From the NCBI RefSeq assembly GCF_011316935.1, contig NZ_WLYS01000003.1, positions 372,001 through 436,000 on the forward strand: a stretch of 64,000 nt of DNA, given 5' to 3'. Each line of letters begins with the position of its first letter. The first letter of the stretch is position 1. This DNA comes from Sphingobacterium chungjuense. GTDB lineage: Bacteria > Bacteroidota > Bacteroidia > Sphingobacteriales > Sphingobacteriaceae. The translations under genes and the position numbers were made by a program. The notes below the pieces were generated by a model. That model made no database searches, had not been told where the DNA came from, and worked only from the letters and a program-made list of their open reading frames with translations. Below are positions 33,984 to 43,727 of the stretch, in pieces.

Positions 33984-36787
33984 TGCGTAGTACGGTACGG
34001 CGATTTCTCACACTACTGTTTTTTTTGCTATCATCATTGTCTGCACATAACCTCCTTGCTACTGTGCAACAAAGCAAGCAACTTCTCAAAGGTAGGGTTA
34101 AAAATGAGGCCAAGAACTATTTCCTAACTTCTGCAACCGCTACGCTATTCAAAGCCGATTCTACCTTGGTCAGTTTTCAGATTACCGATGCTTACGGTAG
34201 TTTTTCATTTGGTAATATCATTCTTGATCAAGAATATTTTGTACAGATTTCTAGTATGGGTTACGCACAGTTTTCTAAACCTTTTAGGATTGAAAAGGCT
34301 GGATCTACACTTGATTTGGGCATTATACACCTAGAAGAAAGCTCAATAGCAATTGATGAAGTTGCTATCCAACTATCTCCAGTAAGGATGAACGGAGATA
34401 CATTAGAATTTGATCCCAGAGGGCTGAAGATGGATGCTAATGCGGTAGCCGAAGACTTCCTGCGAAAAATACCCAACATCACGATCTGGAACGATGGCCA
34501 AATTACAGTTAACGGCAGAGAAATCAGCACGCTCTTGGTCAACGGTAAACCTTTCTTTGGTGGTGACTTTAAAATCGCGACCCAAAATTTGCCCACCGAT
34601 GTAATCGATAAGGTTCAGGTATACAAAAAAGAGGAAAATAAATCAAACTCTTTAGACAGTATAATGGAAATGAACATTAAACTGAAAAAAGATGCTGGCG
34701 CAGGATATTTTGGTAAAGTTTCAATCGGTAAGGGAAACCTTGATAGGATTGATGTGGAAGGTACTTTAAATTATTACACTAAGCGGACGCAAACTTCTGT
34801 GGCCTTGGCAGGAAACAATACCAATAAGATTGCAGCGGATCTGGAAACAGTCCTGTCTCAAGGAACGTATAAGAGTCCGACGAATTATTTGGATTACCAG
34901 TCCGACTCGCGCTTACCAGGCATCAATACAACTTATCTGGGCGGTGTACGTTTCAATTACAATTTTATTGAGGATCCCCAGTTTAATCAGCAAAGCGCTA
35001 TTACCGCTGATCATTTTTATCAAGATCGAGCTACTTTTGAAGTGATCGACAATAGAACGATAATGCCCCTGACAGATGATTCGCAGAATTTAGAGTCGGG
35101 CACAAATACCAGTGATCGTTCTGTACGATCTAATAAATTCAACTTAAAATATAACTGGATCCAACCTGATCATACCCTCTCTCTACGCTCCGCTATTAAA
35201 TATCAGGATGAAGAAGTCGCTAATCTAAACTCACGTTCTATTTCTGATGAACTGGGTCAAGAGCTAAGCAATAGCCAAGGAGTATATAACAGCAATACAT
35301 CATCTCAAAGCTACCTAGTTAGTCTCGATTATAACTATAATCCGCAACATTATCTAATGAAAAAGCGGCCTCCATTTAGTTTTTCCTATTCAGGTACGTT
35401 TGATGACAGTAAGAACAATGCTGATCTTGTTAATACTTTTACCTCATTTATCGATCCGAGCTCGAATATGATTTTCGATAGAAATTACCACATAATACTT
35501 CAAGAGAATCGTCAAAATGCAAGTGTAGTACTTCCTAATTTTGAAAGAGTTATTTTAGGATACCCTACAAGATTTTTGAACATTGACCTAGTAGCCAATT
35601 ACGCAAGATTCGGTAAAAAATTGAACTCTGTTGTATCTGATTCTGATATGGGAGTTTACGATATCAATGATAACTTAAGTGATCAAAATACAGAGGAAGA
35701 ACAAAAGTTTCACTATGGCACAAGACTGAACAAATCTTGGGGAAAGAGACTCAGCGAAAGATATGAAAAAAACACGCGCATCTCTTTGGGGCTGTTATTC
35801 GCAAATATAGGCTATAAAAACAAGTCTCTTTTTGATTTTCGAAATATCCAGAGACAATATGCTGATTTTGTTCCAGAAGTCAGCATATCAAGATTAAACA
35901 ATAATTTTGGACGTTTTATGACGTCCTTCAGTTCTGAAATTAAAACAGAGCTAAATCTTCCATATATCGATCAGCTAGCCCCACTCGTGGACAGTGCACA
36001 GGTTTTTTTTATTCGACGGGGCAATTTAAACGTAGACAGGGAGAAGGTTTATACCTCCAACACGTCATTTGAATACGTCGATCTGAAGACAAAGAATGCA
36101 TTCAGGTACAAATTGGGAGTGGGATTCGATTACTCTAACAATAAAATTATAGACAGCATTTTTATTACTCCAGACAATAGGCAGCAAGCTTTTGCGGTCA
36201 ATGGTTTTTCTTACAGAAAGTTTAGAGCATCTGTAGAGGTTCGTAAATCCGTCAAGTTCGCTGGTTCGGATTTTAATTTTTTTGTGGGAGCAAACTTTGA
36301 CCAAACCGCTACGCCCACCTATATCAACGAAGTTTTCTTAAAGAATAATAGCAAGGATTTATCACTAACCTCGACGCTGGGTTACGGTATAAATGATGTG
36401 TTGAATATTGAATTTCGGGAAAGAATATTTTTTAATGAGCTAAAACAGGAAGTACTGAATTCGCAATTTAATGGCACTACCTTATCTCATACACTGAGCA
36501 TCAATTATGCAATCGATAAAAATCTCTCAGTGAATACCAATCTGACCTATAATAGCAATAGATCGACTTGGGCATCACCTGTAAATTTTACGATTTGGAA
36601 TACTTACGTAGCATATAGGATGCTGAGAAATAAAACTGCTGAAATTAAGCTTTCGGCAGTTGATCTTCTGAGACAAAACAGAAATGTTTCCAATATTTTT
36701 AACAATGGGAATTTCACTACTATCTATAGCAATAATCTGCAACAGTATTTTATGTTATCGCTTGCGTACTATCCTAGACGATTCTAA
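33983..36787 (+). CDS. outer-membrane beta-barrel (TonB-receptor-like) protein
   Basis: 934 residues. After the signal peptide come a carboxypeptidase-regulatory-like domain (LLKGRVKNEAKNYFLTSATATLFKADSTLVSFQITDAYGSF), a plug (AVAEDFLRKIPNITIWNDGQITVNGREISTLLVNGKPFFGGDFKIATQNLPTDVIDKVQVY) and a long OMP_b-brl_3 barrel to the C-terminal YYPRRF. No SusD partner. Proteins of this type are grouped with TonB-dependent receptors; partnered with the propeller and a secreted peptide they may move or sense peptides. Confidence 0.85.
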   Translation: MRSTVRRFLTLLFFLLSSLSAHNLLATVQQSKQLLKGRVKNEAKNYFLTSATATLFKADSTLVSFQITDAYGSFSFGNIILDQEYFVQISSMGYAQFSKPFRIEKAGSTLDLGIIHLEESSIAIDEVAIQLSPVRMNGDTLEFDPRGLKMDANAVAEDFLRKIPNITIWNDGQITVNGREISTLLVNGKPFFGGDFKIATQNLPTDVIDKVQVYKKEENKSNSLDSIMEMNIKLKKDAGAGYFGKVSIGKGNLDRIDVEGTLNYYTKRTQTSVALAGNNTNKIAADLETVLSQGTYKSPTNYLDYQSDSRLPGINTTYLGGVRFNYNFIEDPQFNQQSAITADHFYQDRATFEVIDNRTIMPLTDDSQNLESGTNTSDRSVRSNKFNLKYNWIQPDHTLSLRSAIKYQDEEVANLNSRSISDELGQELSNSQGVYNSNTSSQSYLVSLDYNYNPQHYLMKKRPPFSFSYSGTFDDSKNNADLVNTFTSFIDPSSNMIFDRNYHIILQENRQNASVVLPNFERVILGYPTRFLNIDLVANYARFGKKLNSVVSDSDMGVYDINDNLSDQNTEEEQKFHYGTRLNKSWGKRLSERYEKNTRISLGLLFANIGYKNKSLFDFRNIQRQYADFVPEVSISRLNNNFGRFMTSFSSEIKTELNLPYIDQLAPLVDSAQVFFIRRGNLNVDREKVYTSNTSFEYVDLKTKNAFRYKLGVGFDYSNNKIIDSIFITPDNRQQAFAVNGFSYRKFRASVEVRKSVKFAGSDFNFFVGANFDQTATPTYINEVFLKNNSKDLSLTSTLGYGINDVLNIEFRERIFFNELKQEVLNSQFNGTTLSHTLSINYAIDKNLSVNTNLTYNSNRSTWASPVNFTIWNTYVAYRMLRNKTAEIKLSAVDLLRQNRNVSNIFNNGNFTTIYSNNLQQYFMLSLAYYPRRF

Positions 36788-36883
36788 AAAAATACATCGT
36801 TATGCCATAGGAAAATAGTGAAGCTTTCAAATACATACCTACTTGCTTACGTATTGAAGATTAATTCATACATTTACTTAACG

Positions 36884-36926
36884 GCATTTGCAGCTAAAAA
36901 ACAAGGTGAGATTTTCGGCGAGTCGC
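36884..36926. repeat. third copy of right-end repeat and arm-type sites
   Basis: GCATTTGCAGCTAAAA at 36884-36899, then GGTGAG and TTCGGCGAGTCGC up to 36926, parallel to 31591-31632. Confidence 0.5.
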
Positions 36927-36970
36927 TTTTCTACACATGGCTTAAGCCATGTGAAAGCAGATTTCACCCT

Positions 36971-37039
36971 CAAATATGATCCCAGCGGGATCACGAAAGC
37001 CTCCGGGATCACGAAAGCCTCAACAAAAGTTGGGGCTTT
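36971..37039. repeat. tRNA-end copy with 18-bp tandem duplication and hairpin
   Basis: The palindrome GATCCCAGCGGGATC (36978-36992) is followed by CGGGATCACGAAAGCCTC present twice in tandem (36986-37003, 37004-37021), then a hairpin AAAGCCTCAAC / GTTGGGGCTTT (37014-37039). It parallels 31687-31738. Confidence 0.6.
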
Positions 37040-37052
37040 TGTCGTTTATAGC

Positions 37053-37144
37053 CGGGATGAAAACCCAAAGAGTTCGATTCACAGAAGGCACAGGGTAAGC
37101 GTGCGGGAATTGTGCGACTGAGCCACTCCCAACGGGATCACCAA
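37053..37144 (+). repeat. 92-bp direct repeat, copy B, outer att site
   Basis: 89 of 92 bases identical to copy A at 31830-31921. The core here reads TCCCAACGGGATCACCAA (37127-37144), one mismatch to the tRNA. It closes the second island; core-type genes with higher GC resume at 37228. Confidence 0.85.
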
Positions 37145-37227
37145 AAGTGATATTAAAAAGTAGCAAAACCACACAAACAATCAACGCATACACCGACAAG
37201 CATATTTCTGGCGCACTATTTACGCCT

Positions 37228-38472
37228 TTAATGGAACTGTCTATAGTGATAATAATCCGTCATGAATCGCAAGCCAAAACTCGTCCCAATGTCGCGATTG
37301 ACGAACCAAACCCGATCATTGCGAAAACGCGTACGCGTTTCTAATACCTGTCCCCGAAGATTTTTATCTGCATGATCCTGTGCAAACCGATTATTCACTA
37401 ACCAACGAGCCGATAATTCGATATTTGGAACAAACTCCTGATAACCCAATTCTGCTAAACGCATCCAAACAATGCCGGCGAACGCAACCGCCGAACCTGT
37501 AATCGACCCTTTGTCTGGCGCCCTCCCATCAGTGTAGTTGTCATAAAGAATCGTTCCGTCTTTCAATTGTGCCTTGGCATGTGTACGGGCGGTCTTGGCT
37601 GCTGCCTCAACGTATTTTTTATCTTTGGTGAGCGCATGAGCCTCCAAAAGCGACTCGGCATACCAAAGATTGAATCGCGGGTGAAAAGAATGATTGATGG
37701 CAGAATTGGGCATGAACTGTGGCCAAACACCATGCTCGTCCTGCAGCTCTACAAGTTTGTCGCATAAGCGTAGAAAGGCGTCGCGGAAGGCCTCATTACC
37801 TGTGAACTCGTAGGCATCTTTGAAAAGTGATCCTTCGGTATTCGGCCGAGATACATCGTATAAAGTCTGCTCACCCAATGCCTTATTTTTCCAAAAAGGA
37901 CTATACTCCTTCTGAACCTCGCCAGTCTCTGCGTCTACGTTGTCATAACAGATACCCTTTTCGGCATCGTACATATGATCGAGCATCCATTGCGCTGCTT
38001 CACTGGCAATACGTGCATAACGTTGGTCACCTGTGGCATGGCTGAGCGCATAAATACCTGGAGTACCATCAGAAATCGTAGCAAACACAATCAAGTCATC
38101 TCCAATAAAATCACCATGTGTAGCTCGAATCATCCCGTTTAGCACAGGATGCTCCTTAATTTGCAATGCAGTCCAATAATCACCACCACGACGTGCGACA
38201 TTCAACCATTTCTTATTGCCTACCACCTCATAAGCACCTACTAAAGCATTGATCGCTTGCCCTGTATGCCAAGGTACTTCGTAGGGATACCATTCGCTCA
38301 GCGTAAGGTTATAATCGCAAAGCGATCGCCCTTGTTTGTCCATAATAACAGTCGCTACGGTATTGGCCATTTCATTGATCGTCTTTGAAGTCTCCTGCTT
38401 CGTCAATTGGGCATAGCCCGTGAACCATGCGGACAACTGAAAAAATACGATAACCCATCTAATCTGCTTCAT
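37228..38472 (-). CDS. (alpha/alpha)-barrel glycoside hydrolase, GH88/GH105-like
   Basis: 414 residues with a signal peptide (VIVFFQLSAWFTGYAQ). Rich in helical hairpins: WHTGQAINALVGAYEVVGNKKWLNVARRGGDYWTAL, GDQRYARIASEAAQWMLDHMYDAEKG and GSAVAFAGIVWMRLAELGYQEF. This is the six-hairpin toroid seen in unsaturated glucuronyl hydrolases and in epimerases of the AGE fold. I cannot point with certainty to the catalytic Asp pair, so the family is tentative. It overlaps the upstream hexosaminidase gene by 14 bp and ends the locus operon. Confidence 0.6.
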   Translation of the reverse strand: MKQIRWVIVFFQLSAWFTGYAQLTKQETSKTINEMANTVATVIMDKQGRSLCDYNLTLSEWYPYEVPWHTGQAINALVGAYEVVGNKKWLNVARRGGDYWTALQIKEHPVLNGMIRATHGDFIGDDLIVFATISDGTPGIYALSHATGDQRYARIASEAAQWMLDHMYDAEKGICYDNVDAETGEVQKEYSPFWKNKALGEQTLYDVSRPNTEGSLFKDAYEFTGNEAFRDAFLRLCDKLVELQDEHGVWPQFMPNSAINHSFHPRFNLWYAESLLEAHALTKDKKYVEAAAKTARTHAKAQLKDGTILYDNYTDGRAPDKGSITGSAVAFAGIVWMRLAELGYQEFVPNIELSARWLVNNRFAQDHADKNLRGQVLETRTRFRNDRVWFVNRDIGTSFGLRFMTDYYHYRQFH

Positions 38473-40876
38473 GTTTATTCGGATTTGGATTTAAGGTGTA
38501 TTTATGTTTGTGGTTTATAACTGGCAATGGAGTGGCTAGCCGAAAGGTAAAGCGGTCGGTCTCGGCAACAGCATGCATCTCCAATAAAATATCGTTGTAA
38601 CCGCGTTTCAACCGTAGCGTGTACGCAAATTCGGGCAACACCCCTTCTTCCGTGCTAGGATTACCCGTTAACCACACGCCATTCAAATTCAATCGACCGG
38701 CATGCCCCCAATGTGCCACGATACTGGTATCTTCATCGACATGGATTTTCGCATAGGCATACCATCGGCTTCCTTTTCCGTTGATCGGCATGAATCCACC
38801 GACCGATGAATTTACCTTGGTCCATCGCAGCGTCTTGTCTCCCCTACGTGTAAAATCGCCTGGCTTGGGTGGATGATTCTGATCGACATCATCACTGTAC
38901 ACACCACTAATCTGTGGTGAAGCTGAAAATGGGCCGGATAAGAGCCAATACCCGAAATAATAATGCGGAGATACGTGCACCCGATTTAATGCTACACGGT
39001 CGTCGCCCAGCAATCTATCTAAATCCGCTATACGACTTTGATAAGGTTTGAGCGCGTAATCTAGACTATACTGCTGGTTCTCACGATGCCACAAGCGTAC
39101 GAACCGGCTTTGAAGATCTTCATACTCTTTTCTGAGGGATTGGATTTTATGAGGAATTACCTGACCTTTCTCAGCCTGTGAGGCAATGATTAACCTTGTC
39201 TTCAATAGCAACTTGTAGCGGTCAATGATATACTGCAAAACTAACAGATCAGTCTGATTTCGAACGGCGGTTGACTTGCTCAGTAGAGAATCTGCTTTAG
39301 ACACGTAATCTAATGCGCTCGGCACGTCCGTATTGTTGAGTAACAGCTCATCCACACCAGATGGAAGCAAATCTTGCCACCAGACAGCATCAGACATATT
39401 GTAGGTCAAAGGTAGATTGCTTAATTCCACGAGTTGGCGTATGGCGGGTACCACAGATGGTAGGTCTGTGCCATACACAACGCGTTCGAAGTGCTCATCC
39501 TGCTTTGCATCTAAAGTCTGTTCAGCATTCCAGCTCTTGGCCGCTGCCATTGATACCGGATACCAATCCATTGAAAACAACTGATCTTGTCCACCTTCGT
39601 CCCAAATAGTGGTAAATACACCACGCGCGCCAGCTTGGTGGCCTGCGGCGGTAAACCCATCGATGTTTGCGATAGCGGTAGCCACATCTGGGAAAAGACG
39701 CAAGGAATTCAATACGCCCGGGCAAACCATATAGGGCAATCCACGGCTGGCGAATGGCTTGATCCATTTGTCATAAGAGTCGTGGTTGCTGTATTCCCAA
39801 GTCATGTATATGATATCCTTTGGTAACATATCCAGAATCTCCTCATGTTCCAATACAATATCTCCCCAGATCATGAGCTGCTTGCCATGGGACTTGACTA
39901 CATCGTACAAAAACCGGATGTGATCCGCGTAGTATGTGGCTATACCCACGCTGTCTACATAGGCTTTGGACTTGCCTTTGCCAAGATCAAATGTCTCGTC
40001 GCAGTTGACATGAAAATAGGGAGAATTGAAAGCGGTACACAGTTCTCCGAGCACAGTTTCTAAAAATTGCTTGGCTTTGGGATTGTTTGGCGATATCAAA
40101 TTGATGGTCTCTCCGAGATCAGCATAGGCGGGTTGCGAAAGAATATTCCGAAAGTGGCCAAAGGATTGAAAATTACCAATGAGCTTAATGTGATGTTTTT
40201 CGGCATAGGCTGATAGTTCTCGAATATCCTCCACGGTGAAATGACCATCGTCTGGCGAAAAATCCGGATAAGCTTCCGAACGGAAAACGTGCTCAATATA
40301 GCATGAAAATCCATTGACTTTGAGCTCTGCAAGTCGCCTAATCTGTTCCTTCGCATACGCAACGGTGGATATAGGCCCGCGGCTGATATCATCAAACACC
40401 ACGCGATCTTTAAACGATGGCCAATCGGCTATCAGCACATCTCGGTCATATCCCGCACGGAGCAGTTGCTTATACGTCTGTAGACCATAGAAAAGCCCTG
40501 CTTCGGTATGTGCTACCAATCGCTTATCTGCGTTGGTAATCTCCAGAATATAGCCCTCTGTACCGATACTGTCCAGCCAAGGTTTTGCAGCGTCGGGAAT
40601 TATCGCGATATCACTATCTGCGATCAGTGCAAGGCGTAGCCCTTCTTCTGCTAAACGCCCGCCAGCGACCTCAAGTAGACGGGACAGCACCGCCGTATCC
40701 AGACCGTCTAGACTGATCGTAAAACTAGTATCCGCTTGCGCAACCTGATCTCCGACCACAACGTATTGAGGATAGGGAAATAATACCGGCAAAGGTGCAA
40801 CATGCCGTGTACATCCAGAAAGATACAAAATGGCTATAATCGCCGTAAAGAGTATAGCATATCGCTTATTCATCAC
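38459..40876 (-). CDS. GH20-like beta-N-acetylhexosaminidase, lipoprotein
   Basis: 805 residues with lipobox LSGC, Cys22. An N-terminal GH20b-like domain (about 28-150) precedes the catalytic TIM barrel with FDDISRGPISTVAYAKEQIRRLAELKVNGFSCYIEH, SFGHF and YFHVNCDETFDLG (Asp293-Glu294, the GH20 polarising and acid pair). The C-terminal ~250 residues end in a domain with jelly-roll-like strands (LRLKRGYNDILLEMHAV). It should release GlcNAc or GalNAc residues at the cell surface. It overlaps the next gene upstream by 11 bp. Confidence 0.8.
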   Translation of the reverse strand: MMNKRYAILFTAIIAILYLSGCTRHVAPLPVLFPYPQYVVVGDQVAQADTSFTISLDGLDTAVLSRLLEVAGGRLAEEGLRLALIADSDIAIIPDAAKPWLDSIGTEGYILEITNADKRLVAHTEAGLFYGLQTYKQLLRAGYDRDVLIADWPSFKDRVVFDDISRGPISTVAYAKEQIRRLAELKVNGFSCYIEHVFRSEAYPDFSPDDGHFTVEDIRELSAYAEKHHIKLIGNFQSFGHFRNILSQPAYADLGETINLISPNNPKAKQFLETVLGELCTAFNSPYFHVNCDETFDLGKGKSKAYVDSVGIATYYADHIRFLYDVVKSHGKQLMIWGDIVLEHEEILDMLPKDIIYMTWEYSNHDSYDKWIKPFASRGLPYMVCPGVLNSLRLFPDVATAIANIDGFTAAGHQAGARGVFTTIWDEGGQDQLFSMDWYPVSMAAAKSWNAEQTLDAKQDEHFERVVYGTDLPSVVPAIRQLVELSNLPLTYNMSDAVWWQDLLPSGVDELLLNNTDVPSALDYVSKADSLLSKSTAVRNQTDLLVLQYIIDRYKLLLKTRLIIASQAEKGQVIPHKIQSLRKEYEDLQSRFVRLWHRENQQYSLDYALKPYQSRIADLDRLLGDDRVALNRVHVSPHYYFGYWLLSGPFSASPQISGVYSDDVDQNHPPKPGDFTRRGDKTLRWTKVNSSVGGFMPINGKGSRWYAYAKIHVDEDTSIVAHWGHAGRLNLNGVWLTGNPSTEEGVLPEFAYTLRLKRGYNDILLEMHAVAETDRFTFRLATPLPVINHKHKYTLNPNPNKHEAD

Positions 40877-42401
40877 CGATAAAATTTCCTACGCTTTGTA
40901 TTTTCTTAGCTGATCCGGTGAGTTGTATCTGCCGCTTTTTATCCTTGGGCAACCAACTATTCGTCATAAACAGTCCATCTACCGCAGCCGCCTGAATCAT
41001 CGGTGCCGTCTTCGACAGTGCAGCATCCAGTTGGGAGATATGCACGCGTCTAGCGTCCTTCAATACAATAGCTGCCCGATTGTCTGCAGTTAACGACGAG
41101 AACCTGACCTGATGGAGCGATAAGCCATCAACGTGACGTGCAAATAATCCATACGCAGGCAATAGTCCGAACATGGTCGCTTCGGGATAATGTTCTGCCA
41201 ACTCTTCGATCTCGCGATGTCGCAGAGTATCAGAGCCTCCCCCAGCGAAACTAATATCAACACGATTTAGCGTCACATTCTCAATGACACCTCCCGGAAC
41301 ACCGACTATGGAACAACCCGTTTGTCCGGCACGAGTAGCGGTAATATCCGATAGGTGGATGTTGCGGGCAATCCCAATAGAAGGGCTATCGGCGCCATCA
41401 TAATATTTTCTGGCACGGTTACCCAGTCGCACGAAAATGGGAACTTCCGTCCCTTCCATAATGATTCCCTGCACTTGAATATTCTCCATCACTCCGCCAT
41501 CGACCATCTCCAACGATATGCCACTGCTGCCGTCGGGCTTACCATAAATGACGGTACGCTGAGCCGAAGGTCGTATAATACAATTGCTGATCCGGATATT
41601 TCGAAAACCACCAGTCGACTCTGTCCCCAATTTGATCGCATTGCAGTGGCTACTGATGATACATTGATCGATCACGATGTTTTCAGAGACAAATGGAGAA
41701 GTACTTTTTATCGTAATTCCATCGTCATCGGCATCGCCCACGAGATTACGAACTAGTACATCTCGGCAGCCGTCAAGGTCGAGCATATCGTTGTTTTTGT
41801 TGGAATGATTCCAGACGGTGATGCCGTCTATCACCAATCGCTCGCATCCGAGGTAATGTTGCATCCAAAACGCGGAATTGCGTAAGGTAACTCCGCTCAC
41901 GCGAATATCTTTGCACTGTACAAACCATAGCAAATACGGACGATCTCGATAGCGATCTGGCTTTTTCAGCGTATTGGATATGAATTGCGCTCCTTGACCA
42001 TCCAGTGTACCACTTCCTTCAATAGATACATTGGTCACGCCATTAGCGTAGATCAATGCCTGCTTAGCCCAATCACCTCCATAGAAAGTGACACCGGGAT
42101 CCTGATACGGATAATCGCTAGCCCGATCACTGCCTAGCAGAACGGACTTCGCCGAAAAATGTAAGGTAACGTCACTTTTGAGCACGAGGGTCGCGGAACG
42201 AAATACACCTGTTGGAAAAAACACCTTGCCTCCGCGCATCGCACAGCTATCAATAGCGAGCTGTATGGCTTTTGTATCGTCAGTAGTGCCATCTCCTACT
42301 GCTCCGAATTGTCGGATGTCCCAGTGATGAGCATACATATTCGTCCCTAACAGCGACAAGAATGCTATTAACAAGGTGTGTATCCTAAGTAACTTAATCA
42401 T
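40866..42401 (-). CDS. GH28-like polygalacturonase-fold hydrolase
   Basis: About 511 residues from ATG 42401 (a longer open frame runs back into the transporter gene but lacks a signal peptide). After the signal peptide (LLIAFLSLLGTNMYA) comes the pectin-lyase-fold start IRQFGAVGDGTTDDTKAIQLAID. GH28-type catalytic elements: NNDMLDLDGC (NTD-like), DADDDGITIKS (DD), SSHCNAIKLGTES (in place of GHG) and FRNIRISNC. It would cut uronic-acid- or hexosamine-containing polymer; the SHC variant means the exact linkage is uncertain. Confidence 0.8.
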   Translation of the reverse strand: MIKLLRIHTLLIAFLSLLGTNMYAHHWDIRQFGAVGDGTTDDTKAIQLAIDSCAMRGGKVFFPTGVFRSATLVLKSDVTLHFSAKSVLLGSDRASDYPYQDPGVTFYGGDWAKQALIYANGVTNVSIEGSGTLDGQGAQFISNTLKKPDRYRDRPYLLWFVQCKDIRVSGVTLRNSAFWMQHYLGCERLVIDGITVWNHSNKNNDMLDLDGCRDVLVRNLVGDADDDGITIKSTSPFVSENIVIDQCIISSHCNAIKLGTESTGGFRNIRISNCIIRPSAQRTVIYGKPDGSSGISLEMVDGGVMENIQVQGIIMEGTEVPIFVRLGNRARKYYDGADSPSIGIARNIHLSDITATRAGQTGCSIVGVPGGVIENVTLNRVDISFAGGGSDTLRHREIEELAEHYPEATMFGLLPAYGLFARHVDGLSLHQVRFSSLTADNRAAIVLKDARRVHISQLDAALSKTAPMIQAAAVDGLFMTNSWLPKDKKRQIQLTGSAKKIQSVGNFIGDE

Positions 42402-42409
42402 AATAACGT

Positions 42410-43705
42410 TTATTTTATTCGTACACGTTCCAATCTTGGCGTGAGCCAATGAATCAGTAACCAAGCAATCAAGAATGAACAACCACAAACCATGAAAATA
42501 ATATTATACCCTGCGACGATATTATCTGCTGCTTTGTAAAAATCAAGCACCCAGCCAATGAATAGCGGAAATAGAAATCCTCCTATCGCACCGGCCATGC
42601 CACCCATTCCCACCACCGAGCTTACCGCCTTCTTGGGAAACATGTCGGAAACCATCGTGAATATGTTGGCACTCCACGCTTGGTTGGCAGCAACGGACAG
42701 ACTGATCAATCCGATGATGACCCACATCTCGTGGAAAAACCGCGTGGTCATAATCGGGATGACACAGATCGCAGCAATGAGCAACGCCCTTTTTCGAGCT
42801 TTGTGCACTGCCCAACCTCTACCAATAAGCCAAGAAGACAGGTATCCGCCGCCGATGCTGCCGACCATGGTACCCAAATAGATCACAGCCAAAGGAAGGT
42901 TGGGCTCGCGAGGATTCAGCTCAAAATAGGACGAAAAGTATGAGGGCAACCAAAAGAGAAAAAAATACCAAATCGGATCCGTAAAAAACTTACCGACGAT
43001 GAATGCCCAAGTCTGACGCATCCGGATTAGCTTAGCCCAAGTAAAGTCATTCGCAGTAGTGTGATCGTCACCATCGTCATCAGCCAAAATGAGATTGCGT
43101 TCGGCTTCGCCTAGTCGCTTGGATTTGGCGGGCAGCTGATAAGCAATCATCCACACAACAAGCCAGATCAAACCCAGTGCACCAGTAAGCACGAATGCCA
43201 TCTTCCACCCAAACAACAGTGAAATCAACGGTACAATAAGAGGTGCAATGCAAGCACCGATATTCGCACCAGAATCCACCAAACCCATAGCTAGAGCGCG
43301 TTCTTTGCGGGGAAACCATTCGGCAACGGTTTTGACTGCTGCCGGATAGTTGCCCGATTCGCCAATACCTAATAAGGCGCGCATGAAGCCAAATCCAAAA
43401 GTAGATCTTGCAAGAGCATGTAACATAGCGGCCACACTCCATAAGGTGATGGATATCGAATACCCCAGCTTGGTGCCGATACGATCGATTACCCGACCAT
43501 ATAGCAGCTGTCCCAAAGCATACGTAGCTGTAAATGCCATCACAATATAGCTGTAGTCGGTCTCTGTCCAATCAAACTCGCCTTCCAACTGCGGCTTCAA
43601 CAAGCCCAGAATCTGCCTATCTAAATAATTGATGGTGGTCGCGAGAAACAGCAGAAAACAGATGAACCATCTATAATTTCCAACTGAGGTATGCTTCGTA
43701 TCCAT
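42410..43705 (-). CDS. MFS transporter of the hexuronate (ExuT) group
   Basis: 431 residues, 12 membrane helices. Opening YRWFICFLLFLATTINYLDRQILGLLKPQLEGEFDWTETDYSYIVMAFTATYALGQLLYGRVIDRIGTKLGY is the anion:cation symporter signature shared by ExuT and GudP. RALLGIGESGNYPAAVKTVAEWFP is also typical. Brings an acidic sugar or similar breakdown product across the inner membrane. 8 bp before the GH28-like gene. Confidence 0.88.
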   Translation of the reverse strand: MDTKHTSVGNYRWFICFLLFLATTINYLDRQILGLLKPQLEGEFDWTETDYSYIVMAFTATYALGQLLYGRVIDRIGTKLGYSISITLWSVAAMLHALARSTFGFGFMRALLGIGESGNYPAAVKTVAEWFPRKERALAMGLVDSGANIGACIAPLIVPLISLLFGWKMAFVLTGALGLIWLVVWMIAYQLPAKSKRLGEAERNLILADDDGDDHTTANDFTWAKLIRMRQTWAFIVGKFFTDPIWYFFLFWLPSYFSSYFELNPREPNLPLAVIYLGTMVGSIGGGYLSSWLIGRGWAVHKARKRALLIAAICVIPIMTTRFFHEMWVIIGLISLSVAANQAWSANIFTMVSDMFPKKAVSSVVGMGGMAGAIGGFLFPLFIGWVLDFYKAADNIVAGYNIIFMVCGCSFLIAWLLIHWLTPRLERVRIK

Positions 43706-43727
43706 AAGTCTACTGGTTAATAATTGA

